62,459 bases of DNA from a virus. The notes below the pieces were generated by a model, which did no database searches, had not been told where the DNA came from, and saw nothing but the letters and a program-made list of their open reading frames with translations. The DNA is taken from positions 1-62,459 of IMG/VR virus record IMGVR_UViG_3300042549_003483. One strand, given 5' to 3'. Positions 51,103 to 58,305 of this stretch are shown here, in pieces. A program made the translations under genes and the position numbers. Every line of letters begins with the position of its first letter. Position 1 is the stretch's first letter.

Positions 51103-51436
51103 GGCACTTCTCCTTGAACAAATACAATGCGCGTCGTTGTGGAGTGCTAACGCGAGGCACCACACAGTGCTCTGGAAACCACCAGACACCAGCGCCCCGC
51201 GTAGGTACTAAGTGAATACGGTCAGGGTTGCGAATTTGCACAAGTGTAATTGGACGACCTTTAAGGACGCGCCAGTTGGGCCTTAGTTCACCAGTTGCCA
51301 CGGCGTGGAATGCGACAGTATCGCTTATATGGCTGAAATTAGGAAACGACTCAACGTGGTAAAAATCCAGACGAACCATATGGAGGTCATCACTAGTTGC
51401 AACAACCTCAACTTCATCACCACGATTAAACGGCAT
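51083..51436 (-). CDS. Hypothetical protein, paralogue 1
   Basis: 117 residues from ATG 51436 (MPFNRGDEVEVVATSDD), with TTGGAGG upstream. It shares its plan with the next gene downstream: GVWWFPEHCVVPRVSTPQRR matches TWFLPDDCFHPYAVTPQQK in order. Function unknown. Confidence 0.65.
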   Translation of the reverse strand: MPFNRGDEVEVVATSDDLHMVRLDFYHVESFPNFSHISDTVAFHAVATGELRPNWRVLKGRPITLVQIRNPDRIHLVPTRGAGVWWFPEHCVVPRVSTPQRRALYLFKEKCHALQSR

Positions 51437-51488
51437 GACAACCTCCAACAGAGATAGCCCCACCCTATCGCTAGGGCAGGGCTATTAC

Positions 51489-51665
51489 TCAGCGAATACG
51501 CGACAACTTAACTAGGGCAGCAGCACCCAGCACTGTGAAGATCAGACCAGCGATAACGATAGGTGCCCACCAGATAATCCATACCAGCGCGGGCACAGTG
51601 AATAGACCAGCCGCTTCCATCAGCAGCACGGCCATGGCGAGTAGTACCCACCCAAAGAACGGCAT
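51489..51665 (-). CDS. Small membrane protein
   Basis: 58 residues from ATG 51665. Two hydrophobic helices (FFGWVLLAMAVLLMEAAGLF and WIIWWAPIVIAGLIFTVLGA) and a basic end. 1 base after the upstream stop region. Unknown role. Confidence 0.65.
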   Translation of the reverse strand: MPFFGWVLLAMAVLLMEAAGLFTVPALVWIIWWAPIVIAGLIFTVLGAAALVKLSRIR

Positions 51666-51666
51666 G

Positions 51667-51939
51667 TTACGCAGCCTTCTTCTGCTTGGGAAACAGGATA
51701 CCGGCGTTGGTCGTGCCGAAGTCCTCAGCACACACCACACCGTTACGGAAGTGGCTCATCACCCGCGAATAAGTGAAGGGATCACTCTTGTCACGAGACT
51801 GCGCAAAGCTGGCGCAAACATGGGCCACTTTCTCCGCACGGTCAGGCAGTAGCCGCCCGAAGGCGGCTAGTTCTGCCCGATGCTCACGAAGAGCAGCTTC
51901 GGGACGGTCGAACGAGAAGTGGTTGTTCTTGTCAGCCAT
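51667..51939 (-). CDS. Hypothetical early protein
   Basis: 90 residues, charged and helical (FDRPEAALREHRAELAAFGR). ATG overlaps the stop of the upstream gene. Ends LFPKQKKAA. No family known. Confidence 0.65.
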   Translation of the reverse strand: MADKNNHFSFDRPEAALREHRAELAAFGRLLPDRAEKVAHVCASFAQSRDKSDPFTYSRVMSHFRNGVVCAEDFGTTNAGILFPKQKKAA

Positions 51940-52294
51940 TGGTCAGGCCCTCGCCTTCGGTTAGGGTTTCAATGATATTCAGTTCACGAACAGCAAACAC
52001 TTCTCGTGAACCCATGGGGAGCGGTTCACTACTTAGCAGACTGGTTCCATCGTTGAACACGATGAGCCAGCGTCGGACAGTAATTGTACGCTTTACTGGC
52101 ACGTTGACTAGATCGAAAGGATGTATCGACGAACTGCGCGAGTTGCCCTCTGCGTAATAAGGATGCGCTGCTTCAGAGCCATCGAACATAGTTACGAGAG
52201 CGATAATAGGGAAAGAACTCTTTGCGTCTGTACAAAGGATTCGGGCGGGACGACCATCTCGCGTCTGGACCGGCTTCTTAGGATCGAAAGCCAT
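51932..52294 (-). CDS. Conserved phage hypothetical protein
   Basis: 120 residues from ATG 52294, after CAGGAGTGTATGCA. MAFDPKKPVQTRDGRPARIL and CTDAKSSFPIIALV is a beginning I know from many uncharacterised phage proteins (FDP.KPVQTRDGR.ARI....). Mostly beta strand. Function unknown. Confidence 0.7.
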   Translation of the reverse strand: MAFDPKKPVQTRDGRPARILCTDAKSSFPIIALVTMFDGSEAAHPYYAEGNSRSSSIHPFDLVNVPVKRTITVRRWLIVFNDGTSLLSSEPLPMGSREVFAVRELNIIETLTEGEGLTNG

Positions 52295-52308
52295 TGCATA
52301 CACTCCTG

Positions 52309-52509
52309 TTAGTTGATCTTGGCGTTGACGATGCGGGCACCCACAGTGCGGGCAGCGGCTTCCTCAGCACGGAGAACAGCCGTCAGCTTGTCAGCCTTGC
52401 CACCCTTGTTGACATGGGTGACGGGGAACTGAGCACCGTCAGGATAAACGCGGGTGTAAGTCAGCGTAGCAGTGTTGGTCTTGGCTGCCGACTTTACTTC
52501 CTTAGCCAT
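52309..52509 (-). CDS. Small hypothetical protein
   Basis: 66 residues, basic, Ala/Thr/Lys rich (KEVKSAAKTNTATLTYTRVY). It overlaps the metallophosphoesterase stop by 16 bases. Unknown. Confidence 0.65.
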   Translation of the reverse strand: MAKEVKSAAKTNTATLTYTRVYPDGAQFPVTHVNKGGKADKLTAVLRAEEAAARTVGARIVNAKIN

Positions 52510-53018
52510 GAAAGAACCTCATCAAGTGGAATAGGGCTGTACTTAGTGTGCTCTACGCACACGTTGATGTAGCGTGTGTCAGGTACAAGCACGTCTGAGA
52601 ACGGATCGTCGTACTTGGCAACACGCACGATTTCATCATGCAAATGTCCGTGGACATTCGCTTTGAACCGACCTAGTTGAAACGGGTGGATGGGAACATG
52701 CGTCAGCACACAGTCCGCAAGGACATGCATTGCACGCACATCACGAAAATACTCAGCATAGGCACTGAGAGAAGCAACATCATGGTTGCCCTTGATTAGT
52801 ACCTTGTTGCCATTACATTGACCAATTAAGTGCAACCATTTGGAGTTTATTGTTACGTCCCCAAGATGGTACACTTTGTCCTCAGGACGAACGACTGTAT
52901 TCCAGTTGGCGATCAACTGGTCGTTCATTTCTGTGATGGACCGGAATGGTCGGTTGCAGTATTCGATGATATTACCGTGTCCGAAATGCGTATCGGACGT
53001 TAAGAATACGTCGGGCAT
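52494..53018 (-). CDS. Calcineurin-like phosphoesterase
   Basis: 174 residues. LTSDTHFGHGNIIEYC (D-x-H), YHLGDVTINS (GD), VLIKGNHDVASL (GNHD), LTHVPIHPF (H) and NVHGHLHDEIV (GHxH) are all present, a phage/bacterial single-domain type often fused or placed with RNA-repair kinases. It is the first gene after the PNK-like gene, so it may remove 2',3'-cyclic or 3' phosphates from cleaved RNA; inference. Confidence 0.9.
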   Translation of the reverse strand: MPDVFLTSDTHFGHGNIIEYCNRPFRSITEMNDQLIANWNTVVRPEDKVYHLGDVTINSKWLHLIGQCNGNKVLIKGNHDVASLSAYAEYFRDVRAMHVLADCVLTHVPIHPFQLGRFKANVHGHLHDEIVRVAKYDDPFSDVLVPDTRYINVCVEHTKYSPIPLDEVLSWLRK

Positions 53019-53032
53019 CGAACCTCTCTTGA

Positions 53033-53071
53033 TTATGGGTATATTATCCCATAAATCAGGGCCTATGTCAA
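53033..53071 (-). promoter_or_regulatory. Leftward promoter with palindromic operator
   Basis: Minus-strand TTGACA (53071-53066), 17 bases, GATAAT (53048-53043). TTATGGG (53033-53039) and CCCATAA (53048-53054) are 7-bp inverted arms over the -10. It drives the phosphoesterase gene at 53018. Confidence 0.85.
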
Positions 53072-53541
53072 GTCGGGACAGGCCAAACCATGCCTTCGTG
53101 AGGCACGAACTCGTCTTTCATGCGGGCGATAGTGGCCAGCGGCACACCATGAGTGTTGCGCTTGGCACACTCCTCAACATCCCACGCCCAAGGCGTCTCA
53201 GGCACGACATACTGCACAGACCAGTTGTTACGAGTTGCCAACTGCACGTAAGGCAGCATATGAACAAGGCGGATGTTGGTGTTGTCCACGATCACGAATG
53301 GAAGGAAATGCTCCTCAACAGTCTTGCGCACCTGTTCCTGATTCCACGCATGAGCATGGCCCAGCAAAGACGGGTTGAAATCATAATAACCGTCAGGGCG
53401 AAGCCAGTAATTGTCGGTGCTGTAAATGGCCTCGTTGTCAAGGAGCCACATGTCGTCGGTATAAAGCTTGTCGAACAGGGCTTGGGCAGCAGTGGACTTA
53501 CCAGAACCCGGCAGTCCGCGCATGATGTACATTGTGGGCAC
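53068..53541 (-). CDS. P-loop polynucleotide kinase-like protein
   Basis: About 157 residues from GTG 53541, 5 nt after AAGGAGG; ATG 53532 is an alternative. The start is MYIMRGLPGSGKSTAAQ, a Walker A as in T4 Pnk and related kinases; FVIVDNTNIRLVHMLPYV and an Arg-rich lid follow. It has only the kinase domain, without phosphatase. It probably adds 5' phosphate to RNA or DNA before ligation by the Rnl2-like ligase. Confidence 0.85.
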   Translation of the reverse strand: MPTMYIMRGLPGSGKSTAAQALFDKLYTDDMWLLDNEAIYSTDNYWLRPDGYYDFNPSLLGHAHAWNQEQVRKTVEEHFLPFVIVDNTNIRLVHMLPYVQLATRNNWSVQYVVPETPWAWDVEECAKRNTHGVPLATIARMKDEFVPHEGMVWPVPT

Positions 53542-53569
53542 AGTTGCCTCCTTGTTAGCGTGATAGTTC

Positions 53570-53752
53570 TTACTCAGGCTTCCAATCTGCATGATCCCTG
53601 ATCACGCAGCTAAGAGCACTGTTCATTTTCTGCACAGCCGTAAACATATCACGGACAGTGAAGAGCATGTTATTTCCTAGGTATTGGCGCATGTGGGGGA
53701 CGTTATGCACATCCATCACCAACTCATGCCAGAACATTTGCATTTGTTGCAT
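53570..53752 (-). CDS. Small hypothetical protein
   Basis: 60 residues, Met-rich and helical (MQQMQMFWHELVMDVHNVPH), after GAGGAGTGTGAACA. Ends DHADWKPE. No family known. Confidence 0.6.
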   Translation of the reverse strand: MQQMQMFWHELVMDVHNVPHMRQYLGNNMLFTVRDMFTAVQKMNSALSCVIRDHADWKPE

Positions 53753-53783
53753 TGTTCACACTCCTCGCTGTTGTTGAACGCAT

Positions 53784-53815
53784 AAAAAATCCCCACCAAT
53801 GTTGATGGGGATTTC
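53784..53815 (-). terminator. Leftward intrinsic terminator
   Basis: Minus-strand AAATCCCC (53814-53807) pairs with GGGGATTT (53794-53787), followed by a T run. Confidence 0.85.
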
Positions 53816-53826
53816 TAATGCACACG

Positions 53827-54015
53827 CTATGAAGCGTGTTTGTTAACTGCTTTGATCTGTGCTTGGCTAACCACCAGATCACGTCGAAATGGTGGTGCTG
53901 GCCAAACGGTTCCAAAGCCAGCGCATTGCGGACATGCCACATAGGCTGGCTTGGTAGTGGTGCGGAAACCTGCGAACAGGCATCCGCTACCACCACAATG
54001 AAGGCAGGTTCTCAA
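53827..54015 (-). CDS. DnaJ-type zinc-finger small protein
   Basis: 62 residues from TTG 54015, 2 nt after the upstream TGA. CLHCGGSGCLFAG and VACPQCAGFGTVW are CxxCxGxG repeats as in DnaJ zinc centres. It could bind RNA or unfolded protein. Followed by a terminator. Confidence 0.7.
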   Translation of the reverse strand: MRTCLHCGGSGCLFAGFRTTTKPAYVACPQCAGFGTVWPAPPFRRDLVVSQAQIKAVNKHAS

Positions 54016-54369
54016 TCAATCTTCCACTCGAATCCCGCCCTCAATCTTCTTGTCGAGGTAGTCGAGATAGTCCCGCTCGCTGATCCATGCCATGTAGGCA
54101 GAGTTGCGAGTTTCCACGAGAACAAGCAGTTCTCCGCGATCACTCACATCTGCGCCCATTTCCAGCATGGAAACGATGTAGGACGAGCGAAAGTAGGGCG
54201 AGTCCCCTAGCGAACCCATCAGGAAAGCATACCCACGGCCGTAATAAATACGACCGTTACGCACCAGCCCACGGAAGGGCTTGCCGATTCCGACCGCACT
54301 GGCACGGGCTGCATTGTGCAGCATGGCGCGAGTGGTGGGCGAAACAGGGTCACGAGCAATGGTAGGCAT
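54016..54369 (-). CDS. Hypothetical early protein
   Basis: 117 residues after GGAGTGTGTGTAA. Aromatic middle (RIYYGRGYAFLMGSLGDSPY) and acidic end (WISERDYLDYLDKKIEGG). Unknown. Confidence 0.65.
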   Translation of the reverse strand: MPTIARDPVSPTTRAMLHNAARASAVGIGKPFRGLVRNGRIYYGRGYAFLMGSLGDSPYFRSSYIVSMLEMGADVSDRGELLVLVETRNSAYMAWISERDYLDYLDKKIEGGIRVED

Positions 54370-54395
54370 TTACACACACTCCGTTGGTTTGTTGT

Positions 54396-54566
54396 TTAGA
54401 AGTCGCCACGCATTTCGATGCGGGCGTTTTCTTCACGCACGATGGGCTCCCAGTCCACACTGTAAACACACAAAGCCAGCACACAGATGGAACCACGATC
54501 CGCTGTGGTCAGCGTGCCCTCACACAGCTTGCGCCACGCACGGGCATAGGCTTCCGCTTTGCTCAT
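54396..54566 (-). CDS. 56-residue hypothetical protein
   Basis: From ATG 54566 (overlaps the upstream TGA) to TAA 54396. MSKAEAYARAWRKLCEGTLT then a hydrophobic helix (SICVLALCVYSVDW) and an acidic end. No family known. Confidence 0.65.
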   Translation of the reverse strand: MSKAEAYARAWRKLCEGTLTTADRGSICVLALCVYSVDWEPIVREENARIEMRGDF

Positions 54567-54714
54567 CACATGTCCTCCCCTTCCGCACCGAGCCAGAAGC
54601 AGAACGAGCGGAACTGCTCCTCTGGCATAGCGGCTTGATAATCGGTGAAAAACTCTGCGTCAGTGTGGACAGCCAATCCCGGATGGGTCAGCCGTCATAC
54701 CAAATACCACGCAT
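54566..54714 (-). pseudogene. Small gene with single-base frameshift
   Basis: ATG 54714 follows GAGGAGTGTGTG and codes MRGIWYDG, then TGA. In the next frame, without its own start, the line goes on as THPGLAVHTDAEFFTDYQAA and MPEEQFRSFCFWLGAEG to a TGA overlapping the next ATG. The total is 149 nt, one base short of 50 codons. One lost base at about 54690 explains it, real or from sequencing. Confidence 0.6.
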
Positions 54715-54735
54715 CACACACTCCTCTTCTGGTTG

Positions 54736-55083
54736 TCAGTTGTCGTAAACTGCGTTGAGCGCCCAAGTATGCCCGGCCCCATACCAAGCCAGACGAGCAA
54801 CGCGCATTTGTATGTGCGCGATGCGTAGCGTCCTTTGTTTGATACGGCTAGGTATATTGGGCACCATACCCGCGCGCATACCGCCAACAGCAAGGGACGA
54901 TGCCTCGTCTGCTACGGCAGCTATGCTAACGTCCGCACCGTTGCACCATCTTTCAACCTGTTGCAATAATTGCCCGGCCTTGCGTATTCCGCCTGAGAAA
55001 TCGTCACCAAAGTCGATTATCTCAGCCCGCACACGGGGAATTAGTGCAAGTATGGCGTGGGCGGGTTGAGTAGCCTCGTCCAC
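54736..55083 (-). CDS. Hypothetical early protein
   Basis: 115 residues after GAGGAGTGCGCTGTGG. Helical, with Ala/Arg-rich C-terminus (LRIAHIQMRVARLAWYGAGH). First gene after the promoter at 55102-55140. Unknown. Confidence 0.6.
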   Translation of the reverse strand: MDEATQPAHAILALIPRVRAEIIDFGDDFSGGIRKAGQLLQQVERWCNGADVSIAAVADEASSLAVGGMRAGMVPNIPSRIKQRTLRIAHIQMRVARLAWYGAGHTWALNAVYDN

Positions 55084-55101
55084 AGCGCACTCCTCTTCTG
55101 A

Positions 55102-55140
55102 TTGTGGGTATATTATCCCACAATTCTGGGGTTATGTCAA
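55102..55140 (-). promoter_or_regulatory. Leftward promoter with palindromic operator
   Basis: Minus-strand TTGACA (55140-55135), 17 bases, GATAAT (55117-55112). TTGTGGG (55102-55108) and CCCACAA (55117-55123) are the arms, a two-base-pair variant of the 53033 and 55655 sites with compensating changes. Confidence 0.85.
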
Positions 55141-55151
55141 GTGGGCACAAA

Positions 55152-55179
55152 TAATCCCTGAGTATTTCATCAGGGATTA
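55152..55179 (-). terminator. Leftward hairpin terminator
   Basis: Minus-strand TAATCCCTG (55179-55171) pairs with CAGGGATTA (55160-55152), followed by TTTG; a short T run, so moderate. Confidence 0.65.
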
Positions 55180-55204
55180 CTTACGACCACTTATGGCAGA
55201 GAGA

Positions 55205-55348
55205 TTACATCTCTGCCAACTGACACGCCTCATGGTAAGAGGCGAGGCTATAGCCCCGCTCCCACTCAGCACGGGCATCGGTGCCAACATCGAATGGATT
55301 GACTTTGCTGCTATAGAAAGCAGCATAGCCCATGTCGAATGGAGACAT
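55205..55348 (-). CDS. 47-residue RMF-like protein
   Basis: ATG 55348 overlaps the upstream TAA (TAATG). FDMGYAAFYSSKVNPFDVG and then ARAEWERGYSLASY follow the RMF pattern (GY.A....NPF.....W..GY..A). E. coli RMF is 55 residues. A role in ribosome hibernation or takeover is inferred from this short pattern only. Confidence 0.55.
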   Translation of the reverse strand: MSPFDMGYAAFYSSKVNPFDVGTDARAEWERGYSLASYHEACQLAEM

Positions 55349-55611
55349 TAAAAGTCCTCCGGGTCGGGGGTTTCGTTAAGATCGCGGAACTCGTGCCACA
55401 GATCATACGGCACGTAGAGAACTGCCGTAGTCTCATCGGTGGTGACAACAGCAACCAGAACGTCGCTGTCGGCATTGAAGTCGGTGGCCAGCACCTTGAT
55501 CGTGCCGGGAATGATAAGAAGGGGTTCGACCACCGCAACCCCCTCATACGTCGTCAGAACGACGCCACGCTGCTTGTTAGCAGCAAGGCGATAAACGGCA
55601 GGTGAGTACAT
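55348..55611 (-). CDS. Hypothetical early protein
   Basis: 87 residues, beta-rich, with an acidic end (DLNETPDPEDF), after CGGAGTGTGTC. First gene behind the tandem promoters at 55655 and 55742. Unknown. Confidence 0.65.
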   Translation of the reverse strand: MYSPAVYRLAANKQRGVVLTTYEGVAVVEPLLIIPGTIKVLATDFNADSDVLVAVVTTDETTAVLYVPYDLWHEFRDLNETPDPEDF

Positions 55612-55654
55612 GACACACTCCGTTGTTGGTGGTGGTTGCTCATGTCTTCCTTGA

Positions 55655-55693
55655 TTATGGGTATATTATCCCATAACCTAAGGGCTATGTCAA
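55655..55693 (-). promoter_or_regulatory. Leftward promoter with palindromic operator
   Basis: Minus-strand TTGACA (55693-55688), 17 bases, GATAAT (55670-55665). Inverted arms TTATGGG (55655-55661) and CCCATAA (55670-55676), the same 22 bases as 53033-53054. Confidence 0.87.
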
Positions 55694-55741
55694 GTGGCAC
55701 ATAGGGTATGTTACCCCGGAGTAATAAAGGAAGGTTATATC

Positions 55742-55770
55742 TATATGGGTATGCAAATGACGTTTGTCAA
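55742..55770 (-). promoter_or_regulatory. Leftward promoter, same type as primase promoter
   Basis: Minus-strand TTGACA (55770-55765), 17 bases, CATATA (55747-55742), with GCATACCCATATAG as at 41058. It is upstream of, and in tandem with, the operator-bearing promoter. Bases 55771-55971 show no convincing gene. Confidence 0.7.
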
Positions 55771-55971
55771 GGGGTAAAGAAAAATATATTTTCATGGTTA
55801 CGTAAAAACCATAACCACAGACATAGCGTTACGCACATAATTTTGACATACGACAACATCTCTACTTCGCACAAACATAGCTTTATCCTGACCTACGCAG
55901 GCAGCGAACTTGCCAGCGAAATGATAGTAGACAACTTATGATAGTTCGGCCCTGCCGCCAAAATTCGGGCA

Positions 55972-56003
55972 CAAAAAAACCCCCGACCTTTCGGCCGGGG
56001 GCT
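55972..56003 (-). terminator. Leftward intrinsic terminator
   Basis: Minus-strand GCCCCCGGCC and GGTCGGGGG form the stem around GAAA, followed by seven T (55980-55974 region). It ends the transcript of the first leftward gene. Confidence 0.92.
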
Positions 56004-56021
56004 TCGATGTGGGGTTGTGGA

Positions 56022-56942
56022 TCAGGCGGCGGCGCTCAACTTGGGCGCGTTCTCCTTGTCAACCGGCTTAATGGAGAACGTCCCATCATCCATGACATGC
56101 GCGTCAAGGGTGACGTAAAGGTCCGCCATGGCGTTGCGGAGGTTTTCGGTCTTGGCGATAACCGCGCGAACCTTGCTGGACTTAACCGCATTGACCATCG
56201 CACCGATCAGGGCGAGAAGGTTAGTCGGGTCCTTCAGATCGGACGCAATCTCAGCAAGGGTTTCGGCAGGGGTGGCGGTCTTACCTTGTCCCGCACCAAC
56301 ACCATTCTTGCGCTTTTCGGCTGTCAACTTGCCCGCACCATTCGACCCCTTGTTCTGGATCAGGATGGCGTATGCCAGATCAATTTCCGCGCGGCTACCC
56401 GGCTCGTCGATGGACGGGCGGGTTTCGGTAACGGTCTTCTTCTTGACCGTCTTTTCGATATTGGGGGCGTAGATCGACTTATTCAGCATGAGGAGCCGCA
56501 CCCATCCCTTGCCGGCCGGGCACGCAACAGACTTACTAACCTGTTGCTTGCTGTTTTCGACGCGCCACCATCCGACGTAAACACCAGTCCGGGCACCCTG
56601 CGACACAAGAGCGGCCGCTTTCCGCGCCGTCACCAAGTGGCTGTCAAGCGTCTTATACGACGACGTGGCGTTTTCCTTTCCGCCCATCGCGTCGTGAACA
56701 AACGCAGTGGCATCCTTTTCGGCCGGCCACTGTCCGTTCTGGCAGAAGTACAGCGCATAGAAGTCCGCGACGGACACGATCAGGTTAGAGAGATTGCTTT
56801 CTTCGATCTTGACCACTGCGGTTGCGATGGCGGAAGCCGCTACCGCGACGTTCTTACGCACAGCGTCAAGGTTATCGACGGTAGGGGTGTAGCCAAAAGC
56901 CGAAACCTTGGTGACATCATGCTTCTTTGCGGTGACAGACAT
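56022..56942 (-). CDS. First leftward early protein, unknown
   Basis: 306 residues from ATG 56942, after CGGAGTGTCAA. Ala/Lys/Val rich, mostly helical. Segments: NLDAVRKNVAVAASAIATAV, then WPAEKDATAFVHDAMGG, an unstructured GKLTAEKRKNGVGAGQGKTA and a last helical part. It stands alone between its own promoter and terminator, closest to the control region, so it is likely among the earliest and most expressed leftward products. A DNA-binding or host-takeover role is possible. No family recognised. Confidence 0.75.
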   Translation of the reverse strand: MSVTAKKHDVTKVSAFGYTPTVDNLDAVRKNVAVAASAIATAVVKIEESNLSNLIVSVADFYALYFCQNGQWPAEKDATAFVHDAMGGKENATSSYKTLDSHLVTARKAAALVSQGARTGVYVGWWRVENSKQQVSKSVACPAGKGWVRLLMLNKSIYAPNIEKTVKKKTVTETRPSIDEPGSRAEIDLAYAILIQNKGSNGAGKLTAEKRKNGVGAGQGKTATPAETLAEIASDLKDPTNLLALIGAMVNAVKSSKVRAVIAKTENLRNAMADLYVTLDAHVMDDGTFSIKPVDKENAPKLSAAA

Positions 56943-57013
56943 TTGACACTCCGTAGGTTTGCCCACCTTTAGGGCGGTTTCGTTGGGGCGGAATTGCCTT
57001 CCAACTGTTGATA

Positions 57014-57042
57014 AGTGTAGTCCCTTTTAACCCCTATGTCAA
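57014..57042 (-). promoter_or_regulatory. Leftmost early promoter
   Basis: Minus-strand TTGACA (57042-57037), 17 bases, TACACT (57019-57014). It drives the gene at 56942. Confidence 0.75.
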
Positions 57043-57084
57043 ATCATTGGCTATGCGTTTTCGGAAGGGTTGACCCCACAGTTT

Positions 57085-57104
57085 TGCATTTACCGGTAGA
57101 TGCA
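57085..57104. repeat. Near-palindrome
   Basis: TGCATTTACCGGTAGATGCA, a 20-base palindrome with a single mismatched pair, 43 bases upstream of the leftmost early promoter. Possible binding site. Confidence 0.6.
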
Positions 57105-57229
57105 TAAATGAGAGGTCCCGAAAGGGTAGCTATGCATTTTTGTGGTATCTCCCACGGTTGCATCCCTCACCACAAAGGGTTGCATCTTTCGTGTATGTAT
57201 AAGGTGTGGTCCTATACAAGTAGTCGTGA

Positions 57230-57285
57230 GACTAGCCTAAGACAGTTTGGAGTATCGTATAGATTCCTAAAGACTAGCCTAAGAC
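57230..57285 (+). repeat. 14-bp direct repeat
   Basis: GACTAGCCTAAGAC at 57230-57243 and 57272-57285, spaced exactly 42 bases, four helix turns. Confidence 0.75.
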
Positions 57286-58071
57286 TAGAGAAGGGGAGTT
57301 GATGGGGTGCAAGTAAAGGCGAAGATGACGTGAAGTATTGCCTAAGTGTAGATGATCGGTTGTAGAAGTCTGATAGATGCAACCGCTCCACCCCCATTCC
57401 TAGGTTTAGGAAAATGATCTGGGCGCTAGGCTGTCTGGGGTGGCTCTACGTGCGTCCTAGCTGGCACCATGTCGTGGTATGGGTGGAGTCACAGGCGGTC
57501 CTAGGGCGATCCTAGAGGCTTATGGCAGGTACAACCAACGCGCACATAGCACAACTCACGGGTGTGACAGTAACTACGGGTTGAAGATGTGGTATAGGTG
57601 TTCTACTGTTTGGTGTATTGGTGTAGTGTACGAATGGTTGCAGTCTGTATTAATCAACCCCATCCCCGGTTGCATTTGGAATGGGCATAGGACTGTTTCA
57701 ATAGGTGAAACAAGGATGATCGGGGGGATGGCTGGAACAACCTTTGACGCATGATGATCGGAACACACAACCAACGATGACAGTACGTCCATAGTCCTAT
57801 TTGAGCGTGTGGGCTAGGATTTCTACCCTATTTTGGGACTATGGTCACAAGCATTGGGCTTGGGTGGGCAAGGGGCAGAGGGGGTACGGAGGAACGTATA
57901 TACACGGTTGGGATAAAATCTCTAAAATAAAAGTCGTACACTACTCTGTAACAATCTGTAACAATTCAATGTATACACCCCATATTGGTATCAAGTGCAA
58001 CTAAAATATAGTGTTGAAGAATCTGTACACTAGTGTTTAGGCCATGGCTTTAGTAGTGGCATTCGCCATTA

Positions 58072-58117
58072 ACAGAATAAAAAAAAAAAACACAGGCCCT
58101 ATAGAGGAACCTGTGTT
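58072..58117 (-). terminator. Leftward terminator in the control region
   Basis: Minus-strand AACACAGG pairs with CCTGTGTT, followed by a run of about twelve T (58091-58080). Strong, though no gene lies upstream of it on that strand. Confidence 0.85.
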
Positions 58118-58305
58118 GGTGGATTGTTAGCTGGTGGTTAGGCTTATATAATGCCATTCGGCAATTGTATTACAACAGCCAGTACCAGTTGGGCCATGAC
58201 CTAAGCTAGCTTATAATAGGGGAGGGGGTATTTTTTGTGAGTGGGGATATATTAGATCCCTCAAACAAAGCTCTTATTAAATACCACATTTTTAAAAAAA
58301 GTCAA
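58118..58305 (-). ncRNA. Candidate short leftward transcript
   Basis: A promoter-like pair (minus TTGACT 58305-58300, 16 bases, TATTTA 58283-58278) lies 160 bases upstream of the strong terminator at 58072. The product would be about 200 nt. It holds only a 17-codon frame (58197-58144, MAQLVLAVVIQLPNGII). A regulatory RNA or small peptide is possible. Confidence 0.35.

Noticed and set aside
52840-53601. 253-codon plus-strand frame
   Set aside because: Antisense to the phosphoesterase and kinase genes, which have intact catalytic motifs.
55708-55941. 77-codon plus-strand frame near the early promoters
   Set aside because: No ribosome site, odd composition, and it lies across the leftward promoters; treated as non-coding.
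55938-56972. 344-codon open frame on the plus strand
   Set aside because: Complement of the 306-residue leftward gene at 56022-56942, which has promoter, Shine-Dalgarno and terminator; the plus frame has none.
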